NCBI GenBank assembly: GCA_963836905.1
Contig: CAWIKY010000007.1
Location: 62,001 to 126,000, forward strand
Source: CAWIKY01 sp963836905
Lineage (GTDB): Bacteria > Pseudomonadota > Alphaproteobacteria > Caulobacterales > Hyphomonadaceae
Direction: 5' to 3'
DNA: 64,000 nucleotides
In this document: in pieces, positions 8,551-16,837 of the stretch
How the letters are laid out: every line of letters begins with the position of its first letter
Numbering within the stretch: position 1 is the stretch's first letter
Notes under the pieces: generated by a model
Database searches by the model: none
What the model was told of the DNA's origin: nothing
Seen by the model: only the letters and a program-made list of their open reading frames with translations
Program-made: the position numbers and the translations under genes

Positions 8551-10738
8551 ATGTCCAGTTCTTCCCGAAACCGCGGCGTTGCCGAAGCGCCGACCGACTT
8601 CATCCTCGACACATCGAAGGTCACGCTGACCCCTGCCGAATGGACGCCGCACCGGCCCGACCGTGACTGGGACAAGCTGGAGGGCGGCCAGACCTTCAAG
8701 GTCGCCTCCAGTTACGAGCCGGCAGGAGACCAGCCAACCGCTATTGCCGAACTTGTGGAGGGCATCAAGGCGCAGGAACAGGATCAGGTCCTGCTCGGCG
8801 TCACCGGCTCCGGCAAGACCTATACAATGGCGAAAGTCATAGAAGCGACGCAACGACCCGCGTTGATCCTTGCGCCGAACAAGACGCTGGCCGCGCAGCT
8901 TTACGGCGAGTTCAAATCTTTCTTTCCAACGAATGCGGTGGAGTTCTTCGTTTCGTATTACGATTACTACCAGCCGGAAGCCTATGTGCCGCGCTCGGAC
9001 ACCTACATCGAGAAGGAGTCCAGCATCAACGAGGCCATCGACCGGATGCGCCACTCGGCCACCCGATCCATCCTCGAACGCGACGATGTGATCGTCGTCG
9101 CTTCGGTTTCCTGCATATACGGCATCGGCTCGGTCGAGACCTATTCGGCGATGACCTTCAAGCTGAAGACCGGCGACCGCAAGGACCCGCGCGAGGTCGC
9201 CAAGGACCTCGTCGCCCTGCAATACAAGCGCAATGATGCGGGCTTCGGACGCGGCACCTTCCGCATGAAGGGCGACATCATCGACATCTTCCCCACCCAT
9301 TATGAGGACCGCGCCTGGAAGGTCTCCTTCTTCGGCGACGAGATCGACTCGATTACCGAGTTCGACCCGCTGACCGGCAAGAAGGCGCAGGACCTGCCCG
9401 CCATCAAGGTCTATGCCAACAGCCACTATGTGACGCCGCGCCCGACGCTCAACCAGGCGCTCGGCAAGATCAAGGCGGAGCTGAAGGAGACGATCGCGCT
9501 CTTCGAAAGCCAGGGCAAACTGCTGGAAGCCCAGCGCATTCAGCAGCGCGTCGAGTTCGATCTGGAAATACTCGTCGCCACAGGCTCCTGCAACGGGATC
9601 GAGAACTATTCGCGGTATCTCACCGGCCGCAAGCCCGGCGAGCCGCCGCCCACCCTGTTCGAATACCTGCCCGAAAACGCCATGGTGTTCACAGACGAGA
9701 GCCACCACGACCGTTCCGCAGCTCGGCGCGATGTACAAGGGCGACTTCAGCCGCAAGCGAACGCTCGCCGAATACGGCTTCCGCCTGCCCTCCTGCATGG
9801 ACAACCGCCCGCTCAAGTTCGAGGAATGGGACGCCATGCGCCCGCAGACGGTGCACGTCTCCGCCACGCCCGGCCCGTGGGAGCTGGACCGCACCGGCGG
9901 CGTCTTCGCCGAGCAGGTGATCCGCCCCACCGGCCTGATCGACCCGCCGGTTCGAGGTGCGCCCGGTCTCCACCGGCACGACGAACCAGGTCGACGACAT
10001 CATCGCCGAGGTGAAAGCGACGGCGGAAAGGGCTTCCGCTCGCTCGTCACCACCCTCACAAAGAAGATGGCCGAGGACCTCACCGAATACATGACCGAGC
10101 AGGGTGTGCGCGTGCGCTACATGCACTCCGACATCGACACGGTGGAGCGCATCGAGATCATCCGCGACCTGCGGCTGGGCGTGTTCGACGTGCTGATCGG
10201 CATCAACCTGCTGCGCGAAGGGCTGGACATTCCCGAATGCGCGTTCGTGGGCATACTCGACGCCGACAAGGAAGGCTTCCTGCGCTCGGAAACCTCGCTC
10301 GTGCAAACCATCGGCCGGGCGGCGCGCAACTCGGAGGCCCGTGTGGTGCTCTATGCCGACCGCGTCACCGGCTCCATGCAGCGCGCGATGGACGAGACCG
10401 AGCGCCGCCGCACCAAGCAACTTGCCCACAACGAGGAGCACGGCATCACCCCGGTCACCGTGATTTCCGGCGTCAAGGACGTGCTGGAAGGCTTCGTCCC
10501 GTCAGACCAGCGCGGCAGCGGCGACCAGCTAAAGGGCGGCAAGACGCGCAAACGCGGCAAGGGCGTGGCCGAAGATAGGCTTGCGATTGCAGGCGCGCCT
10601 GGACACAATCTGAAATCCGCCATCGCGGACCTCGAACGGCGCATGCGCGACGCCGCCGCAGACCTCGAGTTCGAGGAAGCAGCCAGGCTACGCGATGAGC
10701 TGAAAAAACTGAGGGAAGAGGAATTGGTGTTGGGGTAG
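8551..10738 (+). pseudogene. uvrB: Excinuclease ABC subunit B, reading frame broken by three 1-bp indels
   Basis: UvrB is the damage-verification helicase of nucleotide excision repair. Visible parts are the Walker A GVTGSGKT (83-90), the beta-hairpin YYDYYQPEAYVP, DESH, the QTIGRAARN helicase motif and the C-terminal UVR motif (ADLEFEEAARLRDELKKL). The frame shifts at three places: an extra C at 9705-9706 (after DESH), an extra T at 9951-9952 (at DPPVEVRP) and a missing A near 10027-10029 (at GFRSLVTT). Correcting each restores the UvrB sequence without a gap. All three are in short homopolymers, and codons are otherwise conserved, so consensus error is more likely than decay. The last 85 bp are duplicated beyond the next gene. 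Confidence 0.93.
10652..10736 (+). repeat. uvrB 3'-end repeat, copy joined to the gene
   Basis: These 85 bp encode the final UVR-motif residues of uvrB up to the first base of its stop codon. They match 11625-11709 at 76 of 85 positions by my alignment. Most differences are at third codon positions. Confidence 0.9.
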
Positions 10739-10756
10739 GTGCCAAGGGGGAAATAG

Positions 10757-11616
10757 ATGGCTGACGGAACAACGATATCTCGCAAAGAGATGGCGAAGGC
10801 TTTTTCCCGTTTTTTGGATGATACGAAAGCACTGGATGATTGGTGCGAGCGCAGTGGTTGGAAGTGGATTAAGTGGACAAAGCGCGAAAAGGATCAGATC
10901 GGCTTTAACGTTACAAAAGATCAGCTTGAAGTTTCTTTCTTCTGGCCGGAACCCGGTAAGGACTCAGATATTGGATTTAATACAAAGGAAGGAAAGAAAA
11001 AGCTCGTTGGCCCATCATGGCAAACGAAGCTAGGAGCAAAAATATCTAAGAAAAAGTATAACATTATTGAGAGTAGATACAGGCTGATACTTGCTCCGAA
11101 AATTAACCAGGCCGCATATCGTATACATGTCGATGATATCGGATCAATTAAATCGTTGGCTGAAATCGCGAAACTGAGTGAGACTTTGGCGCAAGTCCGA
11201 ACGCTTCGACTAACGCCGATGGCTCAATCCTAGACCGTATTAGAACAGGTGAGTATCTAGCGCTTGCGCTGAAGAGGATCGGCCAGCAAGTGGTCCGAAC
11301 TAAAGCTCTGAAATCATGGAACAATAGATGCGCCGTATCTGGATGCAAAACTATCGAGGCATTGGAGGCCGCTCATATCGTTCCATGGTCGGACGGCACA
11401 GGCAGAGGCGAAGCTGCAAACATCATTCTGCTTCGCGCTGACTTGCACAAGCTTTTTGACGCACGCCTTATGTCAATCGATCCAGATACGCTCGAGGTCA
11501 GCTTCGATCTCGGCGTTCCCGACCAAGCTTACAATAACCTGAGCGGTACAAAGGTTTCACCTGATCCCAAGCTAACGAAGCAACTTAAGGCATATTTGGC
11601 GAAGCGGGATTGGTGA
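10757..11616 (+). pseudogene. HNH endonuclease with unknown N-terminal domain, one frameshift
   Basis: A frame from the ATG at 10757 (AGGGGG upstream) gives 158 residues to a TAG at 11231. A second frame, open from 11182, gives the C-terminal half. Restoring one T in the TTT at 11185-11187 joins them smoothly (LSETFGASPNAS...) into one protein of about 286 residues. The C-terminal half is an HNH nuclease: RCAVSGC, then EAAHIVPWSD, then NIILLRADLHKLFDARL, with the His, Asn and His in order. The N-terminal half is lysine- and tryptophan-rich and unrecognised. Base composition is AT-richer than uvrB. It lies between two copies of the uvrB tail, so it is cargo acquired with them. A defensive or selfish role is plausible but unproven. 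Confidence 0.75.
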
Positions 11617-11624
11617 GACCGAGG

Positions 11625-11709
11625 GCCGCCGCGGACCTCGAGTTTGAGGAAGCGGCCAGGCTACGTGATGAGCTGAAGAAGCTGAGGGAACCGGAATTTG
11701 TGTTGGGGT
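11625..11709 (+). repeat. Detached uvrB 3'-end copy
   Basis: These 85 bp read AADLEFEEAARLRDELKK then LREPEFVLG and a TGA stop, in the same orientation as uvrB but 9 bp after the HNH gene and without any upstream uvrB sequence. The copy keeps its own stop. It is best explained as the resident gene tail displaced by an insertion. Confidence 0.9.
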
Positions 11710-11740
11710 GAATGGGGACCAAGCGTAGCTAACTTCAATC

Positions 11741-11772
11741 AAACGGTCGTAGGTTCGATCCTACCGTCGGCG
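11741..11772 (+). other. tRNA 3'-end-like fragment (T arm)
   Basis: The bases GTAGG, TTCGAT, CCTAC (11749-11764) form a 5-bp stem closing a T-loop-like TTCGAT. One more T would make the canonical 7-base loop. CGTCGGC follows in the acceptor position, but no matching 5' acceptor or CCA is present. It looks like the 3' remnant of a tRNA gene, a common scar of integrated elements. It lies between the uvrB tail copy and the HEPN-like gene. The evidence is short and the identity of the tRNA cannot be read. Confidence 0.4.
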
Positions 11773-11954
11773 TAAAAATATTTTAGCGGATCAGAGGTTT
11801 ACTAGGCCCATCAGTTAGATGACGCATGGCGAGCTTAGCATTGATATACATGGACTTCTCATTAATCGGCCCTTGATTGTGCCGGTATCATCCTTCAAGT
11901 CGGCTTGACTGCCTCATTCTATTAAGACCGTTTTTAGTTGGGGTTGAGTTGCGA

Positions 11955-12770
11955 ATGTCAGATCGAACGAAGAAATTTTCGGATGAATTAGATGCGCTAG
12001 TCAAGGAGGGCGAAATGCTATTCTTGGCAATCGAATACGATTGCAAGCCAGGACAGTTCAAGAAAGCCTATCTCCAAGCGTTTGCTGGCGACGAAATAAA
12101 GCTCAAATCTTATCTGAAAGACCTCCCTAGTTTTAAGGCTAATTATCAAACGTGGTACTCACGCGCCCAAGCTGTGATAAAACAGGTTATGCCTGACAGG
12201 CTTGCAGATTTCGTTTCATACTTTGACGTTCCCAAAGGACGGAAAGATATTACGTTCCAGAACTACATGATCCGGGACTACCTTCAAGGTCTCATGATTA
12301 CTCGCTGGGAAACCGAAGTGGTTGTAGACGGATCCGCTGCAATCCCTGAGTTCAGGCAGCAACTGAACATGGTGAAGGCTGCAACGGATGCGCTTGGGTC
12401 CAAACTGATGGATTTGAAGGCCGTCCTTCAAGCTGATCTATTTGACACTGAGGTTGATACCGCCCGAGCGCTAGCAAAGGCAGGCTATTTGCGGGCGTCG
12501 GGAGCTATCTGCGGCGTAGTGCTTGAAAAGCATCTGCGCCATGTCTGCGATGTTCACGGCATCACGATCAGGAAGAAAAACCCTGGGATATCTGATCTTA
12601 GCCAGATGCTTAAAGACGCAAACGTGACGACCGTACCACAGTGGCGCTTCACCCAGCATTTAGCCGACATAAGAAATATTTGTGACCACGCGAAGGGACG
12701 TGAGCCGAAAAAAGAAGAAATTGAAGATTTGGTCCTCGGGACAGAAAAGGTGCTCAAGACGATCTTTTGA
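11955..12770 (+). CDS. HEPN-like domain protein, possible RNase of a defence or toxin type
   Basis: 271 residues from the ATG at 11955; the frame is open from 11877, but the ATG there lacks support. I do not recognise the N-terminal half, which is helical and charged. The C-terminal part (about 165-271) has the two-helix look of HEPN/DUF4145-type domains. It includes VVLEKHLRHVCDVHGI and ends in the signature R-N-I-C-D-H (Arg240, His245), an Rx4H motif that in HEPN RNases forms the active site. The last helix is lysine/glutamate-rich. The gene is AT-richer than the chromosome and is next to the HNH cargo and a tRNA-like scar. A toxin or anti-phage RNase is an inference; DUF4145-type proteins of unknown function are the alternative. 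Confidence 0.55.
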   Translation: MSDRTKKFSDELDALVKEGEMLFLAIEYDCKPGQFKKAYLQAFAGDEIKLKSYLKDLPSFKANYQTWYSRAQAVIKQVMPDRLADFVSYFDVPKGRKDITFQNYMIRDYLQGLMITRWETEVVVDGSAAIPEFRQQLNMVKAATDALGSKLMDLKAVLQADLFDTEVDTARALAKAGYLRASGAICGVVLEKHLRHVCDVHGITIRKKNPGISDLSQMLKDANVTTVPQWRFTQHLADIRNICDHAKGREPKKEEIEDLVLGTEKVLKTIF

Positions 12771-12806
12771 GCAAGCAAACAGTTGGCGTCACTTCGTGAT
12801 GCATAG

Positions 12807-12866
12807 GGCGGGATTCTTTTCACTAAAATCGCATCTCATGCGATTTCCACACGCTCAAAACCCGCC
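12807..12866. repeat. Nested inverted repeat downstream of the HEPN-like gene
   Basis: An inner perfect stem AAATCGCAT (12826-12834) / ATGCGATTT (12838-12846) closes a 3-base loop. An outer GGCGGG (12807-12812) pairs with CCCGCC (12861-12866). It starts 37 bp after the stop codon and may be a terminator-like structure or the edge of the acquired segment. Confidence 0.55.
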
Positions 12867-13063
12867 GATATGATTCCCGTGGTCTGCCGCGGGTATCGCG
12901 CTTCGCGCTCAAGACCGCCCTATGGTGTCTCTTTTGGTTCAGATGGGCGCTTCGCGCGGTTCTTTGTCGAGCATTTCGGGCACGTTATTCTCATTTGCTT
13001 TTGTGCGCTTAGGTGCTCCGGTCTAGCCGGGGTAAAGCGGTGCGTAAGGCGGAGTAGGGTGCG

Positions 13064-13090
13064 CACCCTTCGACGGGCTCAGGGTGAGAC
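13064..13090 (+). repeat. Palindromic dispersed repeat, copy 3
   Basis: CACCCTTCGACGGGCTCAGG followed by GTGAGAC. It is identical over 26 bp to 13494-13519, and an inverted relative lies at 13191-13224. Confidence 0.75.
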
Positions 13091-13190
13091 TGTGGGGCTC
13101 AGGGCGAGGTTGTGGGCTGTGGGTGAAGCTGTAGGCTAAGGGTGAAGCTGTGGGCCAAGTGAAACTGTCAGTGTGGCGATGGTATCAGAC

Positions 13191-13224
13191 GGTCTCATCC
13201 TGAGCCTGTCGAAGGATAGAGACC
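13191..13224 (-). repeat. Palindromic dispersed repeat, copy 4 (inverted)
   Basis: GGTCTC-ATCCT, core GAGCCTGTCGA, then AGGAT-AGAGACC. The unit is a hairpin in itself and is inverted relative to copy 3. Confidence 0.75.
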
Positions 13225-13273
13225 TGCGGTGCGAGTTTCGCCAGTCAGGCCGTCGAATGATGCAAGAGGCGAC

Positions 13274-13315
13274 GCCCCACCCCCGGCCCCTCCCCGCAAG
13301 CAGGGAGGGGAGTTT
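13274..13315. repeat. 42-bp GC-rich hairpin repeat, copy 1
   Basis: Contains CCCCTCCC, an 8-base loop CGCAAGCA, then GGGAGGGG. It is identical over 42 bp to 13421-13462. Confidence 0.85.
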
Positions 13316-13420
13316 AGGGCGGTCTTCTCCACCGCCTCCCCGGAACGCGCAAGCGTGTCCGGGGTCCATCTCCTGTCTAATCATCACGCTACACCGGTAC
13401 GGTTTGGGCGCTCCGGTTTT

Positions 13421-13462
13421 GCCCCACCCCCGGCCCCTCCCCGCAAGCAGGGAGGGGAGTTT
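13421..13462. repeat. 42-bp GC-rich hairpin repeat, copy 2
   Basis: Direct repeat of the unit at 13274, identical in all 42 positions, with the same 8-bp stem. Confidence 0.85.
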
Positions 13463-13493
13463 TAGGTCGGTGCGGGATGCAGAGCGGGGTGCC

Positions 13494-13520
13494 CACCCTT
13501 CGACGGGCTCAGGGTGAGAT
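13494..13520 (+). repeat. Palindromic dispersed repeat, copy 5
   Basis: Same core as copy 3 (CCCTTCGACGGGCTCAGGGT), with an inverted partner at 13582-13612. Confidence 0.75.
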
Positions 13521-13581
13521 TGTGGGCGCAGGGTGAGATTGTGGTCCAAATGAGAATATGGACGTGGAGACGGTATCTAGC

Positions 13582-13612
13582 GGTCTCACATTGAGCCTGT
13601 CGAAATGCGAGA
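13582..13612 (-). repeat. Palindromic dispersed repeat, copy 6 (inverted, degenerate)
   Basis: GGTCTCACATTGAGCCTGTC then GAAATGCGAGAG. It is an inverted and more diverged unit ending just before the DUF2959 gene. Confidence 0.65.
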
Positions 13613-13624
13613 GCGCGGTGCGGC

Positions 13625-14269
13625 CTAGCCCATATTGTTGATGAAGGCGTCGGCCTCGGCAATGGCGGCGTTCATCTCCTCGATCAGTGCGGCGACGCGG
13701 GCCTCGATCTGCGCGCGCTCGACATCCAGCGCGGAAATGGCGCGGGCGTTGAGGTTGTGCTTCAGGAACAGGACCTGATCCTCATATAGCTCGAGCACCG
13801 GGTCCATCCTGTCGGCGGCGCGGTTCATGGCGATGACGAGGCGCTCATAGTCGCGCTCGGTCGTGCGCAACTGGTCAGCGGAGCGACGGCGCAGATCGGC
13901 GCTTTCGTAGAGATCGAGTTCCTTGTCCCATTCGCGGAACAGACGCTTGCCGACGGCCTCGACACTGTCTATGCGGTCGCGCACCTCACCGGCCTGGCGC
14001 TGCGAGCGGGTGAAGGCGGCGTCCATCCGGTCATACTGGCGCTCCAGATCGCCGCCGTTTATGTCGACAATCGAGCGGAACTCGTCCAGCGCGGAGGAGA
14101 ACACCTCCTGCGCCTCGGCCTGTTCACTGCGCGCATCCTTGACGCGATCAACGAGGATATCGCGCTTTTCGACGCCGATCTGTTCCATCGCATCGTAATA
14201 GGCAGAGGCGCATCCGGTGAGTGCGACCGTCAGGCCGATGAGCAGGCTGAGAGCAGGACCACGGAGCAT
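13625..14269 (-). CDS. DUF2959 family lipoprotein
   Basis: The 214-residue lipoprotein begins MLRGPALSLL with a lipobox LTGC (Cys20). The mature part starts ASAYYDAMEQIGVEKRDILV and continues as a long, charged coiled coil (DARSEQAEAQEVFSSALDEF and beyond) to AIAEADAFINNMG. This matches the DUF2959 family of envelope lipoproteins of unknown function. The start at 14269 is fixed by the signal peptide, although the frame is open far upstream. It is followed on the same strand (upstream gene) by the small membrane protein at 14368-14727, with which it may share a transcript. Confidence 0.85.
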   Translation of the reverse strand: MLRGPALSLLIGLTVALTGCASAYYDAMEQIGVEKRDILVDRVKDARSEQAEAQEVFSSALDEFRSIVDINGGDLERQYDRMDAAFTRSQRQAGEVRDRIDSVEAVGKRLFREWDKELDLYESADLRRRSADQLRTTERDYERLVIAMNRAADRMDPVLELYEDQVLFLKHNLNARAISALDVERAQIEARVAALIEEMNAAIAEADAFINNMG

Positions 14270-14367
14270 GAGGCAGGTTCCTTGTGGTGGAGGGTGAGAC
14301 ATGGACGTGACCGGTCCATACCGTACGGCATGACAAAGATCATCAACGCGGTGCGGGCGGGAAAGGT

Positions 14368-14727
14368 TCAGGCGCGCCCGTCGCCGCCAAAGATCACCCG
14401 CAGGAGCCAGTTCGGGGCCATCTTGCGCAAGACCGGATGCCGGTTGATCGTGCCGCGAACGAAGCGTCGCCCCCATGTTGCATTCCGCGCCAGAAGGACC
14501 GTACCGCAAATGATGATCGGAAACCCGATCGGCAGGAGCGGTGTCAGAATACCGACAATGATGCCGATGGGGATGAGGAGCGCGCCGATGAGCGCCAGCG
14601 TCGCCCGGACAACCGACCCGACGCCGCGATGAAAACTCTGGAGCGGGTCGCTTCCGGGAGCTCCGAAAGGTGGAACAGGGTCTCGCATTTCCGGTCGTTC
14701 CTGATCCATGCCTCTGATATGGTTCAC
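14368..14727 (-). CDS. Small two-span membrane protein
   Basis: About 119 residues. A proline-rich cytoplasmic N-terminus is followed by a long hydrophobic hairpin (VRATLALIGALLIPIGIIVG and PLLPIGFPIIICGTVLLA) and a basic tail rich in Arg (GRRFVRGTINRHPVLRK), so N- and C-termini are probably inside. A second ATG six codons in (14709) is also possible. I do not recognise a family. It precedes the DUF2959 lipoprotein on the same strand, 98 bp away. Confidence 0.65.
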   Translation of the reverse strand: MNHIRGMDQERPEMRDPVPPFGAPGSDPLQSFHRGVGSVVRATLALIGALLIPIGIIVGILTPLLPIGFPIIICGTVLLARNATWGRRFVRGTINRHPVLRKMAPNWLLRVIFGGDGRA

Positions 14728-14796
14728 TTTGCGCGCTTGAACAATTGCCGATGATGGGGTTCGTTCCCGCGGCGGGTTAAGCGGTGTTCACGGCGT

Positions 14797-15994
14797 GTGA
14801 CGGGAGGCAGTTATCTATAAATCGATCCAGGCCCTGCGCGCGCTGGCTGCCTATCTGGTGGTGTTTTATCACATGCGCGCACTCGAGGGGCTCTCGATAG
14901 CGGAGACGGGCAGCACGGAGGCCCCGCTGCTGGGCGGGCTGGTGCGTGACGGCTATGCGGGGGTGGATGTCTTCTTCGTGATTTCCGGCTTCGTCATGGT
15001 GCTGGTCACGCACGAAACGACACGCAGCGCGCGTAGCTGGGGTGACTTCCTGTTTGCCCGCGCGACCCGCATCTTCCCCGTCTGGTGGCTGTTTGCGGGG
15101 GTGATGGCGCTCTATCTGTTCGTCTCCTATGGCGTGCCGTGGGACGCGAACGCGGTGGCCGGGGCGGGCAATACCGGCGCGAACCATCTCCTGCGATCCT
15201 TCCTGTTGCTGCCGCAGCCCAACCACCCGGTGCTCGGGGTCGGCTGGACGCTGGTGCACGAAATGCACTTCTATCTGGTGTTCGCGTTCGTGCTCCTGTT
15301 TCCGAGGCGCTGGCTTGTCGTGCTTCTGGCGATCTGGGCGCTGGTGGTGACGTGCGGCGCGATGGCGGGCCTGTCGGCCCCGCTGGCGAGCACCTATCCG
15401 CAGATGATCTTCTACCCGATGACGCTGGAATTCATCGCCGGAGGGGTCGCTGCCATGATCTTCCTGCGCGGCTGGATCTTTGCGCCCGCGACGTGCGCCG
15501 TTCTGGGCACGGTCTGGCTGATCGCAGCCATGGCACTCTATCCGGATCCGACGCCCTTCACCCTTCTCTGGGGCCGGGTTCTGTTGTTCGCCCCGCCGGT
15601 CGTGCTCCTCATCTACGGGCTGGCCGGGCTGGAGAGACGCGGACGTTTCAACTGGGCTCCGGGCTTTCTGGTGGCGCTCGGGAACTGGTCGTTCTCGCTC
15701 TACCTGTCACACATGCTGACGCTCAGCGCCCTGCGCCGGATCTATCCCGTCGCAGCCGATATCGGCGAAGCACGGTTGGGACTGCCAACGGCATGGATGG
15801 ACATCCTGCGCCTCGGCGCGGATGGGCCAGCCGACAACCTCTTCTTCATCGTGACCGGTCTGATCGCCTCCACGCTGGTGGCTGCGATTGCATATTACCT
15901 GTTCGAACTGCCGCTGCTCAACCGGTTCAGAGGCTTGCGCAAAAGCCTGTTCGGAGCACGCAGGGCAAGGATCGCCGAACAGGCCGCGCCCTGA
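14797..15994 (+). CDS. Acyltransferase 3 family (OafA/YrhL-like) membrane acyltransferase
   Basis: Integral membrane protein that O-acetylates or acylates surface polysaccharides. The expected first helix, IYKSIQALRALAAYLVVFYH with the catalytic Arg and His, is encoded from 14813. No ATG/GTG/TTG lies in frame upstream before a TGA at 14798-14800. The first in-frame GTGs (14855/14858) would cut off the conserved Arg. If the GGG at 14802-14804 is really GG, a GTG at 14797 reads straight into the frame (MTEAVIYKS). About ten hydrophobic segments follow, with FFVISGFVM near residue 60 and LSLYLSHMLTL near the end. The product is about 397 residues. The start is therefore inferred. Confidence 0.85.
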
Positions 15995-15997
15995 AAC

Positions 15998-16837
15998 TCA
16001 TCCTTTCAGCACGGCGGCGTGGTGGTCCAGATGATCGCCCATAAAGGTCGAGATCGTATAGTAGGAATGGTCATGGCCGGCTTGCAGTCGCGAGGTCAGC
16101 TTCTGCCCGGCCCGCTTGCAAACCGCCTCGAAGATGTCCGGGCGAAGCTGTTCGGCAAGGAACGGGTCTGACGTACCGGTATCGATCAGGATATGCGCCG
16201 TGCTGGCATGCGCCTTTACCAGTTCGGTCGCGTCATAGGCGGCCCAGGCGTTGGGCGCTTCGCCCAGATAGGCCGTGAAGGCTTTCTGTCCCCAGGGCAC
16301 TTGCGAGGGCGAGGAGACCGGAGCGAACGCAGAGACCGAGCGATAGGTGTCCGGATGCTTGAGATGCAGCGTCAATGCCCCGTGCCCGCCCATGGAATGT
16401 CCGGTAATGCCCTGCCGCGTCATGTCTGCCGGAAAGGCATCGGCCACGATGCGCGTCAGCTCGCCGGTGATATAGTCATCCATCCGGTAGTGCGTGGCCC
16501 AGGGTTCCTGCGTGGCCGTCAGATAGAACCCGGCCCCCTGCCCAAGGTCGTAGGCCTCATCGTCTGGTACCATCTTGCCGCGCGGACTGGTATCCGGCGC
16601 GATGATCATCAGTCCGTGGCGCGCTGCATGCGCCAGAATACCTGACTTCTCAATCACGTTCGACCAGTTGCAGGTCAGACCCGAGAGATACCAGAGCACC
16701 GGAACAGGGCCGCGCGCAGCTTCGCGCGGTGTGAACACGGCAAACCGCATGTTGCACCCGGTTACTTGGCTCTCATGGTCGAATACGGCCATATCGCCGC
16801 CAAAGGCTGCGTGTTTCTCAACCGGGGTCAGGGTCAT
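15998..16837 (-). CDS. fghA: S-formylglutathione hydrolase
   Basis: The 279-residue alpha/beta hydrolase shows LSGLTCNWSN (51-60), GHSMGGHG with nucleophile Ser148 (146-153), the acid Asp224 in TSDPF and His257 in GHDHSYY. This is the second enzyme of glutathione-dependent formaldehyde oxidation, releasing formate and glutathione in the cytoplasm. The first enzyme, adhC, lies 1.5 kb away on the same strand with a SOUL gene and an inserted segment between. The stop is 3 bp from the end of the convergent acyltransferase gene. Confidence 0.93.
   Translation of the reverse strand: MTLTPVEKHAAFGGDMAVFDHESQVTGCNMRFAVFTPREAARGPVPVLWYLSGLTCNWSNVIEKSGILAHAARHGLMIIAPDTSPRGKMVPDDEAYDLGQGAGFYLTATQEPWATHYRMDDYITGELTRIVADAFPADMTRQGITGHSMGGHGALTLHLKHPDTYRSVSAFAPVSSPSQVPWGQKAFTAYLGEAPNAWAAYDATELVKAHASTAHILIDTGTSDPFLAEQLRPDIFEAVCKRAGQKLTSRLQAGHDHSYYTISTFMGDHLDHHAAVLKG

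Larger units (their letters stand above)
12871..13624. other. Gene-free, repeat-rich spacer
   Basis: About 750 bp with no convincing gene; short open frames on both strands are artefacts of the repeats. It holds four copies of the palindromic CTTCGACGGGCTCAG-type repeat in two opposed pairs, two identical 42-bp GC-rich hairpin units, and a run of degenerate GTGGG/GTGAAGCTGTGGG-like tandem words at about 13085-13160. It separates the AT-rich island from a normal-composition lipoprotein gene. Confidence 0.75.

Noticed and set aside
8413..9930. 505-codon open frame on the minus strand opposite uvrB
   Set aside because: It is the antisense shadow of a high-GC gene; the sense strand is unmistakably UvrB and the shadow has no ribosome site or domain.
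9700..10040. Programmed frameshifting in uvrB
   Set aside because: Three separate shifts in both directions, without slippery heptamers or downstream structure, do not fit recoding; consensus errors fit better.
12870..13139. 89-codon ORF after the island
   Set aside because: Runs through degenerate tandem words and a dispersed repeat; no coding character.
13274..13462. CRISPR array
   Set aside because: Only two 42-bp units, GC-rich and self-complementary, with one 105-bp spacing; no cas gene in the window.
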